Origin: Sinohyriopsis cumingii
Lineage: Eukaryota > Mollusca > Bivalvia > Unionida > Unionidae
NCBI GenBank assembly: GCA_028554795.2
Contig: CM068835.1
Coordinates: 59,891,219-59,955,218, forward strand
DNA length: 64,000 nucleotides
Direction of reading: 5' to 3'
The translations under genes were made by a program, and so were the position numbers. Shown piece by piece: positions 54,706 through 64,000 of the stretch (the first letter of the stretch is position 1; each line of letters begins with the position of its first letter). The notes below the pieces were generated by a model. It was given only the letters and a program-made list of their open reading frames with translations. It made no database searches and had not been told where the DNA came from.

Positions 54706-56271
54706 TTATTTTTGTAGAAAATATGAAGTAATATCAGTCTGCTTTTGTTTACTCCGGTGCTGATTTGTAACGAACGATTCAAAAGCACTTACGTTTTCAT
54801 ACATATGCTCGGCACCGTCGACACTTGCCACAAACAATTTCATTTTTTTAATGCATTCAGCCATTTCACTGTAGCTTGGGATAGTGATAGGCTGATCATC
54901 ATCATCATCATCATCATCTTGCTTGCATGATTGTATCTGCTTCGTTGTCACCGATTGGATTATTTCCTCATCAGTAAGTTCACCATAGGCATTGGCATCA
55001 TCATCCACGTTAACATAATTAGAAAATTCATCCCGAGCAATGCCTATGGAGTCCGCAATCTCATCAGCCATCGCTTCAAGACCTATTTCTGATTGAGGCT
55101 CTTTGATTTCTTGTGCAATTAAACACTGCTGGTGAAATTCTTCATCAGAAATTTCCGGAAAAATACAATGGAACCAGCAGTTTTGAATGGTTTTCGGCGA
55201 TACACTGTTCCAAGCTGCACGGGCATACATGATGGCGTCTAGCAGAGTTGGTTTATAGGATCGCTTTTCCTCAACTGCAAGCAAATAATTGCAAACTAAA
55301 GCTTTCTGATAATGGATTTTAAAAGCCTGAATTATTCCTTGGTCGAGTGGCTGAAGCTTACTGGTAGCATTGGGAGGAAGAAAATACACTGTGATTGCTT
55401 GTAACCCTTCTACACGTGGGTGAGCACGGCAGTTGTCTATTATCAATGCGATCTTTCATTTTTCAAACTGTAAGTGGCGATCTAACTTGCGTAACCAGCT
55501 GGTAAAGATATCACCTGTCATCCAGCTATTTGACTGGCTTTTATAGTCAACAGGGAGAGAAGACCTATTCAGGTTTTTGAAGCATCTTGGATTTTCTGAT
55601 TTTCCTATTATTAATGGCTTGATCTTGTCACTTCCATCCATATTTCCGGCCAAAAGCAAAGTTACTCTCTCTTTGGATTTTTTTCCTCCATGGCATTTGT
55701 TTCCTTTGAAATCCATCGTCTTGTTAGGCAGACATTGCCAAAATAGCCCCGTTTCATCAGCATTGTATATATCGCATGGCTTGAACTTGTCTAAGATTTT
55801 TGGCAAAACTTCTTTATGCCATTCCTTAACAGCCACATCTGAAACAGATGCACTCTCTCCACACACGGTTTTAAAACATATATTATTGCGCTGTTTGAAA
55901 CGATCTAACCAGCCATGTGATGCTTTCCATGTTTCGTGTCCCAAGTCTTTTGCAAATTTCTCAGCCTGTTGCTGGATACGAGGGCCATCTACTGGGATAT
56001 TTTCGGCACGGACGTTTTTAAACCATTTTAGTGTTGCCTCGTCGACATCATCGAACTTTGCGGAACGCATTTTCTTTCTATCGGGACCAAATTGTCCAAG
56101 TTCATAAGTAGTTTTGATTTTATCAGCATTTTTCTTCCAGCCTGAAATAGTGTTTGATGGAATGTTGTACTTGTTTGCCAAATCAGCACACTTTTCGCCT
56201 TTTTCAAGTTGTAGCAAAATTTCATACTTCAGTTCAATGTTTTAGTTTGAAAGCTTTCTCTTTTGGAACAT
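54706..56271 (-). pseudogene. Tigger-type transposase, two in-frame stops
   Basis: The frame of 521 codons starts at ATG 56269-56271 (MFQKRKLSN, fitting the family start). It is broken by TAA at codon 10 (56242-56244) and TGA at codon 272 (55456-55458); no frameshift is needed. Domains in order: CENP-B N-terminal helix-turn-helix (about codons 5-60, with CADLANKYNIPSNTISGWKK), second CENP-B/Tc5-type DNA-binding domain (about 75-140), and DDE domain. Catalytic Asp residues are all present: D172 (YNADETG), D279 (IIDNC.AHP) and D310 (LQPLDQG), a DD30D spacing. The tail has eight Asp residues in a row encoded by an ATC-type run. The TGA sits where relatives have Arg or Lys, so CGA to TGA by CpG decay is likely. 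The protein as encoded is not functional. Confidence 0.93.
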
Positions 56272-57562
56272 TTTTTTCTCTCTCATGAAACAGCATATAC
56301 TGTACATGTACTTGTCAACAGAAAATAAACAGAACAGATATATTTCTAGGCAGAATATCACCCTATATATATGCTCGTATATATGCACGCGAATGGATAA
56401 TCTCAGGCACTTGGCTTCTATACAATGGCAGTCGAGGCCCCATAATTTAGTTCTCATGCTTGAGGTCTTCTTAATTTTGTTTTGTTTTCTTATTTGTAAT
56501 ATATCTTATTTAGGTCTGGCAGAAAAATTGGCTTCCATTGTTTTAATTTATTTTCAAAATTCCTGTGAATACCAGTAAAGGGGAACCCAAGTCGGCAAAA
56601 AGAAAAACAGAAAAGAAAATAAGAATCGGCACACTTGAAAGAATCAAAAGTCAGTTTCCAGGGTCGGTTTGCTTTGCAATAAAATAACCTTTGTATTTGA
56701 TATCCTGCCGGTAAGTTCAAAGAATTAGTTTACTGCTCGCTACCGGATGTGTTTATTCACCACCCGCGCATCTATTTATTTGCCATCTGGAATCATGATT
56801 GATACAAACTCGCATTGATGCCTGCGGGGTAAGTAGTCTACTCAACATTAACTTGCTTTAATAAATACTCTTTGTAACCCATGCTAGCGAAAGGAGTGTC
56901 ATTTGCACTCACAGTCAATGTACATGTACATGTACATGTATTTTCAAAAACATTTATTGATCTTTATCTGCAAGATACTGTCATATATTAACCTGGATAT
57001 AATACAATCTTGGTTATTTTGCACCTAACACCGCGTTATGCGTGAATGGCGGGTGCCTGAAAGCAATCGGTGGATGTTTCTCTCTCACTCTCTCGTTTGT
57101 GATTTTCTTTGATCCATTTTTCAATCTGATAACATATTCAAACCTCTGAGTACAACCAAACATGATTTGTTTTTCAATATTCACATCAATTATAAAAATG
57201 CGTCGTGTGTTATCTGACATAAGTGATGCACACTACAGTAATGGATGCATACGCTACATGTGATATAAGGAGTTCATAGATATATTTTTTCTTTAATAAA
57301 TTACTTATGATGATAAAAAAGGAATAAATGATAACAACACCAGGTTAGTTCATTTCATTTTATTATCAATTAAGCGTTTTGTTTATTTTATTGTAACATG
57401 CAGTGGGAGGGGATTCCAGTAAACACCAGCAAGAGACAGGAGTAATGCTCAAGGACATTTTTAAAATTACCGGTTTTTATGAACCCGGATATCTCGGGAC
57501 CCGGTTATGTCGACGATTTTTTTACACCCCCGACGTAATCGAGATAACCAGGTTTGACTGTA

Positions 57563-57880
57563 GTCACTATTATGTGCCTTAAAAATGCATGTAACATGTA
57601 ACAGGAAAGACATTACATCAATTTACCTTAATTACTAGCATAATGGCAGTGATTATGCCTTGAAACTTATGTAACAGGAAAGGCATTATGGCAACTGACC
57701 TTCATTACTAGCATAATGGCAGTGATCATGTGTTATGACTGACACTGCATTATATGCATGAAAACTGATGTAACAGGAGAGACAATAAATTGTTTATCTT
57801 CATTATTGGAACAGTGGCAGTTATTGTTATGACAATCACACACTATATCATACGAATCTGAGCTGCATCACAGAGAAACA
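57563..57880 (+). repeat. Decayed tandem repeat right of the Tigger element
   Basis: Units of about 75-100 bp with GCATAATGGCAGTGATYATG, TGTAACAGGAAAG.CATTA and CTTCATTA. Continuous with 53635-53766 before the insertion. Confidence 0.7.
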
Positions 57881-58049
57881 TTACCACTGATACTGAAAAC
57901 TGTATGTCTGATGTTCAGTTAGTACAAGGCTTTTAATAACTAGATAATAACCAATGCATGAGTCTTTCTGATAATTTGCAAGAAGTCACATCATAAGCAA
58001 TTAATAATAGTAGTTGATTTAAATGTCAAGCACATACATAATTGAGCTG

Positions 58050-58206
58050 GACCGTTCCAGTAGCCAGAGTGGTTAGAACATCCACCTCAGATGTGGGAGG
58101 TCGTGGGTTTGAACTCTCGGCCAAGTCATACCAAAGACTTATTTAAAATATGGTACCAGCAGCTGTCTCACTTGGCACTAAACATTAAGAGGCTGGTCTA
58201 AGGATG
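58050..58206 (+). mobile_element. S1 SINE, 3'-truncated
   Basis: The head CCAGTAGCCAGAGTGGTTAG and B-box region GGTTTGAACTCT are visible. The copy ends at AAGAGGCTGGTCTAAGGATG, where the 0.7-kb dispersed repeat begins, so that repeat or a deletion removed its tail. Confidence 0.8.
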
Positions 58207-58945
58207 AGTTCAGAAGTTTGCATTCATTCATCTTAAATGTTATATGACTCATTTATTCTAAGAATGTCATACATTATTCCCTTAATAAGGACTTTCAAAT
58301 TTACTTGTTATATACAATAGGACGTATGTATCCTAGAATTTCATGCATTACTTCTGATACAAACTGTAAGAAATTGTGTGGATTTATCTGTCGTAAATGA
58401 TATGAACCATGTAAGCAATTGATACTACTATGTCTGAAATTGTTATGCCCATGAATTGCTAGTTAGCAAATAATGTAGTTAAGACAAGACATTAATTCCA
58501 ATAATTCATTTGTGTAGTTAAGTTGTGAATTCTTTTAACCCAGAAATCAGCTCCTGCCAACCAACACTTAATTCAGTGTATCATAACCCACAGTAGGGGT
58601 TGTACTAGTTTAGTAAAAGATCTAGGTTATGTCATAGGCTCATTAGGAATACGACTAGTCACTAGAGAGAAATACTAATTTTTAGGTAATAAGGTTGTGT
58701 ATCAGCCATCAGGCTGCAAACTGACCCATATTTCTTTCTTTTGCATTATGATAAGATGATATATGATGTAACAAAAGTGGGGATTATTGTTCGATTCCAG
58801 AATTAAGAAAGCCTGAAAAATATTTAGGTTTAGTATTTATCTTAATGGGGAAAATAGCTCCATATATGCACCATGCAGTGGGAAAAGACAACCAAGTTAC
58901 AGTTGATGACCTGAAAGAGGCTGGAGAAAAGAGAGAAGATTAAAC
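58205..58945 (+). repeat. Dispersed repeat, about 0.7 kb, paired with 40330-41010
   Basis: Same landmarks in the same order as the left copy, with more indels. Non-coding. Confidence 0.6.
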
Positions 58946-59419
58946 AAAATATGGTGACTCTGACCCCATCATCGATTTTAAAAGTACAAGAAGCAACTAG
59001 GTTGTGCATGCTTAGTGGCCAATTTGATTTGATCGCTCACTCAATTATATGTTTCTTTTTGGTATAACAGAATGGCTAATTACATTATTTATATATTTTT
59101 TAAATTTTAATTCTATGAGAAAGTGTTTCATTCAAATGTCATTTCAGTTTCATTTTGTTTATGAAATTGATTGTTTATTTTTCATAGTGACTTGTGTTGT
59201 TCTGTTGTATACCTCTGCTCAAATATGTTCTTCCATTCATTAATTTCATATTTCATTTTATTATTTACTAGATCCTGGCCATAACACCATGGTCGATCAT
59301 CCACTATCTAACAATAACCAAACCATCAGAAATTAACAAGTGACCAAACTGTGACAAAACACAGTAATCATTGATTTTAATCATTCCAGTAGTTCGATTT
59401 CTCACGCTTCCTTTGTTAA
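58946..59419. other. Unannotated DNA
   Basis: A Phe-rich plus-strand frame of 64 codons at 59049-59243 is typical of AT-rich chance frames. Confidence 0.35.
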
Positions 59420-59421
59420 TA

Positions 59422-59991
59422 CAGTAATACCTCGTGCATTCGCGTTTCTGGATTCGCGAATTCACAGATTCGCGAAATTTTCATTGGTACCCTCTACGTA
59501 CATGTTTTTTTTTATTTTATTGAATTGTACCTTCGTTATATGACTTCTGTGACATATGAAGTTTACCTAGTTTACCTTCCTGACAATGACAAAGAAAACG
59601 TCAGTCATTAAGTTTACAGTCCCATTCGTTACTTGGTTTTACCTTACTGTGAGTGCAAAAGAAAACAGCAGCCAATGAATTAGTATAGGGGTAATATTAG
59701 TATACCGTACTGTAAATGCGCTAGTGTGGCAAATACCCATTAGGCGATACTGTACTCTATTTTTACGTCAACCATTTATTTCTCTTTTTAAGGGCAAGGG
59801 TAATGTATTAAGCTAACTTTTAAATGAAAATTAAAGTGCTTTGGGAGCATGATTTGGGTCATATTTAGGGTTTAAACCCTAGAAATAAGCATTTATTAGC
59901 ATTTTTAGTGACTCGTACCAAACATTCGCGATTCCTCCTGATCCGCGACTGGTTCTGGAACCTAACCTCGCGAATGTTCGAGGTATTACTG
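59422..59991. mobile_element. Tc1/mariner-type MITE, 570 bp, TA target duplication
   Basis: The ends are CAGTAATACCTCG (left) and CAGTAATACCTCG (complement of the right), followed by ATTCGCG motifs on both sides, with TA flanks at 59420-59421 and 59992-59993. ATTCGCGA-like motifs recur in each end. The CAG ends and TA duplication fit a pogo/Tigger-like source, but the end sequence differs from the 3.8-kb Tigger, so a different transposase must have moved it. Confidence 0.9.
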
Positions 59992-60109
59992 TATATTAGC
60001 AGAATACATCATAAAAGGACCAATATTCACAACAATTCAACAGTGACTCTGTTGTCAGCTTAATCTTAGGCTAGAGTTTAGATACTTATGATTTTCTCAG
60101 CAATGAACA

Positions 60110-60332
60110 GGAATGTGTGTGTGTGTGTAATTTAGATTTTTAACGTAGCTTTAAACAAATTTCAGTCATATCGCTACAATGTCTGCAGTAAGACAGTATA
60201 TAGTGATGTCTAGCACTGGGGCATCATGCTGCAGACATGTAGCATGACGTCCCACCCAGTCACATTATCCTGACACCAGGCCAACCAGTCCTAACACTAA
60301 CCTCTTAATGCTGAGCACCAAGCGAGGCAGAA
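60110..60332 (-). mobile_element. S1 SINE lacking its tRNA head
   Basis: The tail (GTGTGTGTGTGTG on the plus strand) and body are present up to CACCAAGCGAGGCAG, where the head should begin. A 5'-truncated insertion or later deletion explains it. No clear target duplication. Confidence 0.87.
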
Positions 60333-61451
60333 TTAACAGGCATATAAACTTGGATTAATATATTAACAAATACTTGTTTTCTCAATTACACTGTGCTTTT
60401 TTGTGGTTTGTCATAACAGAGCATCTGGTTAAGTACTAATGCTTGTACTGTCAATAATAAAAAATGACAGGAAATCAAAGAGACTTTCATTAAAGTGAAA
60501 TTTTATTATTAAATACATTTTTGGAGGCATTTTTGCTGTATTTTTCTCCTACAGGAGATTGCCAGAATGCTTTAAAGTCCTCTCCACCAAATCCACTTTT
60601 CCACCATTTACAGATTAACCCTAAATGTGTAAAGACGACTGTTAAAGAACAGATTTATTTATAATCTCATTAAACACAAATAAGACCAAGACAATTACCT
60701 GGCTGACATCTACCTAACAGCCAAATGCAAGTGCAGTTGGCCAGAAATTTTGGCAAGTAATATGTTTTCTGGTGAAAACTTCAAGATTTCTCTTTATTTT
60801 GTATCTTCAGCCGAACCTGATGGCATCTCAGCATCAATAATGCAAAGGTCTTTATACCAGTATACATTCTGTCAGAGTTGATAAAAGTTTGTTAAGCATT
60901 TTTTTCCTTCAAAATAAAATTAAAATATTTATCTTTCTTTAATTATGTGGCCGTATTTAATGGAGGACAACATCATTAGTATAAATTTAGAATGCCTTCA
61001 AGTAGGATTTGATACAATTCTACTAAAAGATTTTTGAAAATAAACTATGAATTTTTTTTTCTTTTTTACTACTGGTTGTCATATTTGTGATATATTTAAA
61101 AGCCCTTCATGCAAGGCAGCATTCTCTGAATGTTTTCAAGATATGTCTTTCCATTTCACATGTAACGATAACAAGATTTTGAAGATGGCTGCTATGGTGG
61201 CCTTACTGGTCTCGAATCAGCACCATTTTCATTTAAGTTCAATGTAAGAAGTCAGTGAAAATGTTGATAAAATCCTGATGTCAGACAACAGAAAGACAAT
61301 GGACAACATACCAGTAGCACAAAAAAAATCTGAACTGCTGTCATGTCACTATGTTGTCTGTCAAGTATGTTGGAAAAAAAGGAACATGCTGTTGAAAACT
61401 TTCCCACAAACTAAATTTGGATTTTTCTGTAATGTGCCATCAAACATCCAA
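60333..61451. other. Unannotated DNA with one AAGATGGC-type relic
   Basis: At 61060-61270 TTTTGAAGATGGCTGCTATG and CACCATTTTCATTTAAG belong to the family seen at 29.6 and 31.1 kb. No gene. Confidence 0.4.
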
Positions 61452-61672
61452 GGTGCACGTTACCATCTATACTCGCTCTAGTCCAACTGAAAACTGTACA
61501 AACCCTGTTCTACCTTTACATATTGTGCTGGCTGATCAGGGTCTACTGTTCGTTCTATTAATTACTCTTAACAAATCACTGAAACCCATATTTGTGTATG
61601 CATTATCCAAAGGCAGATCTGTGTCCACTACGTAAGCAGCTGGACCCAACTTGTAAGCGAGTATATACAGTT
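61452..61672. mobile_element. M3 fold-back MITE, fullest copy
   Basis: The left end TTACCATCTATACTCGCT and right end AGCGAGTATATACAGTTAA are inverted relative to each other. AGTCCAACTG and AGCTGGACCCAACTTGTAAG form the next inverted layer. Inside are TGTGCTGGCTGATCAGGGTC and AAAGGCAGATCTGTGTCC. About 220 bp. Confidence 0.82.
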
Positions 61673-63275
61673 AAATCATTACAACTTATTCTCAATTTTC
61701 TTGCAAACGTATGACCCTTTTTAGAAATCTGTTTGGCTTAAATCAAGTTTTCCTCAAAGCTGCTGTTGCTTGTGATCTAAATACACTTAAGTAATAAGAT
61801 CAATACTCAGCCTACATGTTGGATAATTTTGGTAGGGACAGAAATTTTCACAATTAGATGCCATTCAATACTGTTGACAATATGTGTGTTTTAGGAATCT
61901 GATATAGTCAATTAGCTGTTTAAAAGCCACCTTGGTATTTTAGTAGACATCTCTGATGCCTAGGTTTGATGAGAAACAATTTGTCTATTTGCCTAAAAGC
62001 AAAATACTCATAAAACAATCATTGGAATAAACATGTATTTTGAAGTTTGCTAAGATAACTGCATAATACAAACTGTGTTGATACCAGCATCTTCAATATT
62101 TACTATCAAGTGAGGCGTTACATAAGTACTATAGAGTGATTAAAATGACGCAGTCTAGGGAAGCCATAACAGTGTACCTTGTTTTAAGTAAGGCTGCATT
62201 ACAATGAAGCATATTACACCAGGTACTTTAGTATAAAAAAATATAAATTTGTCCCAAAATGTTATCCATGACATCATCATCCATGTTATATTAAAGACTG
62301 TGGTATATTCCATGTACTTTATAGTGATGGATTAATTATGTTTTTCAACATGTATACTCACCTTAATTGGATATTAGCTGTGAATAGTGTCTCTGATAGC
62401 ATCCATTAACAAGTTACCTAGTAATAGGCATCTGCATCTCAACAATAATTGTATGAAACTATCCCAGCTTGGTAATTTATTATAATCTATTGTTGTTTTG
62501 TTTTCACTTAAGACAAAGCATTCACTGCTTCCTCTCTCCTGAGATATGCACTCGGAGATATATCAAATATCACCCACAAAATTCCAAAGAATCAATTAAA
62601 CTTCCTCAAAAATGCATAGGAATAATTAAGTCCACATAAAAAGCCAAGATTATGGCTGTTTGGTGAAGATATCTTCCCCTGAAACAGGTGTCCTTTGCAA
62701 ATTATACCTAAAATATTCCAGAAAATAAATATGAAATTCCACTGTTAAGTACTTCATACATAACTTCAATTTCCAGTACTGACCACTGCCTTGAAGTCAA
62801 AGCAATGACTCACCAATGACCACTGTGATAGATTTGTATTCCCATGCCATCCATCTAATAATGTTGGGTATCCTCATAAAATGTAATCATTCTCTGAATG
62901 ACTATAAATAACTAGAATCTCACTGCAGTTTCCTTATATATACAACCTGAAGTCTCCCTGACTTATTTTATTCTCACCTGTACCATGTGAGGTGACATAG
63001 TAAAATACAGCAGTTTTATCCAGGCATAGCATTTATCTGTCATTAACAACAGAGAACCTGCATATCTGTGTTCTCCATACCTTGTCTATGAAGGTAAGTG
63101 GTGTTCACACAAAGCACTTGCTGCTGGGTCAAAAGGTGACAGGTGTCAGAGGCCAAACAATGGAATGAGACAGGCCTGCAATTAGAAGAACAGACTCAAT
63201 TAAACCTGTTGTACTGGTGAATCATCTACTGCAAAATTATGTGCAGGTAATATTTAGAGACCTCCATGTTTGCCC
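61673..63275. other. Unannotated DNA
   Basis: No supported gene. A 42-bp stretch ending in CTATGAAG|GTAAGTGG near 63089 has the look of a tiny plus-strand exon, but the evidence is too thin to call. Confidence 0.35.
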
Positions 63276-63310
63276 ATTTAATAATAATAATAATGATAAT
63301 AACAGACAAT
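63276..63310 (+). repeat. AAT/GATAAT microsatellite
   Basis: Short run of AATAATAATAATAATGATAA. Confidence 0.75.
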
Positions 63311-63483
63311 AATAGGCAAGACAAAAAGAAGTACAATAACCCCTCTATATAATGCTATTTAAGGTAAACCTTATTGTGTAGTTGTCCATGAGCAGATGTT
63401 GCCAAGCTTGTTATAGTTATCCATTAAAACTAGTTATCGAGCTGGAACAAGATATGGCTGTCAGAATAACATCTAGACTGCTG

Positions 63484-63765
63484 ATTCCAATAATAATAAT
63501 AATAATAAATAGATAGACACAGACAGACAGACAGAAAGAAAGATAGACAGCTAGATAGATAGGCAGACACGGACACAGACAGATACAGACAGATAGATAG
63601 GCAGACAGACAGACAGACAGGCATACCGACAGACAGACAGGTAGACAGACAGACAGATAGATATATAGATAGATAGATGGATATATAGATATATACTGAC
63701 AGACAGACAATAGACAAAAAGATAGATAAATAGATAGATATATAGATAGATAGGCAAGACAAAAA
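63484..63765 (+). repeat. GACA/GATA compound microsatellite
   Basis: AATAATAAT passes into about 270 bp of interspersed AGACAGAC and AGATAGAT tetranucleotides. All minus-strand frames here (Ser/Leu/Tyr/Ile-rich, 68-126 codons) are artefacts of the tetranucleotide. Highly mutable. Confidence 0.96.
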
Positions 63766-64000
63766 GCAGTATAGTAGTCCCTCTCTATACACTGCTGTAT
63801 AAGGGAACATAAATTGTACAGCTCATACAGGTGTCTGCCTTGTACAAAGGTAAATTACATGGTCAATATAAGTCACCTTGTATAATATGGGATTCACATG
63901 ACCCTCATTATATTGCTGATAGCATCATGTTGAGGTACTTATATAGTGGAACAAGTGTACATACAAAAAATCAGTTTCAAAAGGGTTTAACAGTCTATAA
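63766..64000. other. Unannotated DNA to the window edge
   Basis: Nothing recognised. GGCAAGACAAAAAGCAGTATAG is a second copy of a phrase at 63315-63340 (with CTATATAATGCTRT after it), so the microsatellite sits inside a decayed duplication. Confidence 0.4.

Larger units (their letters stand above)
53767..57560 (-). mobile_element. Tigger/pogo DNA transposon, 3.8 kb, TA target duplication
   Basis: Both ends start CAGTCAAACC, and TTATCTCGA follows in each. TA lies on each side (53765-53766 and 57561-57562). TA targets, CAG ends and a CENP-B-like transposase define the pogo/Tigger branch of Tc1/mariner. The left 190 bp repeat the end motif several times. The transposase gene occupies 54706-56271. 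The remaining 1.2 kb on the right is non-coding apart from short fortuitous frames, and includes a TACATG run near 56920. Confidence 0.96.

Noticed and set aside
54706..55446. A separate 246-codon gene
   Set aside because: It is the C-terminal half of the Tigger transposase, in the same frame as the N-terminal half and separated from it only by a TGA codon.
55577..56107. A 176-codon plus-strand frame
   Set aside because: Antisense shadow of the Tigger transposase.
63030..63090. A 42-bp plus-strand exon ending in GTAAGT
   Set aside because: Too short, and the acceptor is only fair; such pairs occur by chance in this length of DNA.
63417..63810. Ser/Leu/Tyr-rich membrane-like proteins
   Set aside because: Translation of a GACA/GATA microsatellite.

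Overview
The window looks like AT-rich animal nuclear DNA made almost entirely of transposable elements and their relics, minisatellites and microsatellites. Three things point to a metazoan, probably a lophotrochozoan and perhaps a mollusc: tRNA-headed SINEs in many copies, decayed repeats rich in GACCTTGACC-like phrases, and a Shank-like coding exon with a normal GT donor. The phylum is an inference from repeat style, not a proof. I see no operon structure, rRNA, genuine tRNA gene or CRISPR array.

Host genes. The only host coding exon I can argue for is at 22576-22763 on the minus strand. It carries a start codon, 52 codons and a CAG|GTAAAT donor, and its last residues resemble the start of the N-terminal SPN domain of SHANK scaffold proteins. 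If so, everything left of it (about 22.5 kb) is intron 1, and the right-hand side is 5' UTR intron or upstream DNA. Weaker exon-like stretches lie at 38660-38817, 19760-19965 and 8340-8545.

Autonomous-type elements. (1) 4533-6932 is a complete 2.4-kb DNA transposon with long inverted ends, CACTG termini, a TAA target duplication and an intact 562-codon transposase gene behind a TATA box and duplicated CRE-like sites. (2) 53767-57560 is a 3.8-kb Tigger/pogo element with TA target duplication, whose transposase is broken only by two in-frame stops. (3) 14440-16320 is a decayed DIRS-type reverse transcriptase/RNase H. (4) 16348-18990, 33320-35075 and 41187-41626, with a small piece at 9050-9290, are decayed non-LTR retrotransposons with CR1/L2/Jockey-like features.

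Non-autonomous elements. SINE family S1 (about 320 bp, CA-rich tail) has six copies. SINE family S2 (about 240-250 bp, Leu/Ser-tRNA-like head, CAA-rich tail) has at least thirteen, several with clear target duplications. MITE-like elements lie at 7698-7921 (hAT-like, 8-bp duplication), 50879-51432 (TTAA duplication) and 59422-59991 (TA duplication), and a fold-back family M3 has seven copies. Several insertions are nested and can be ordered in time: SINE in SINE at 45.3-45.8 kb, MITE in SINE at 50.7-51.6 kb, SINEs in a LINE at 33.3-35.1 kb, a LINE in a minisatellite at 41.1-42.0 kb, and a SINE plus a transposon in a minisatellite at 3.3-7.0 kb.

Tandem arrays have units of about 41, 60, 55, 31, 50, 51, 29, 60 and 41 bp from left to right, and a GACA/GATA microsatellite is near the right end. 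An unusual two-source composite duplication lies at 12367-12680. I found no convincing new multi-gene system. The most informative objects are the intact transposon, the nested insertions, the composite duplication, the fold-back family with internal amplification, and the Shank-like exon.
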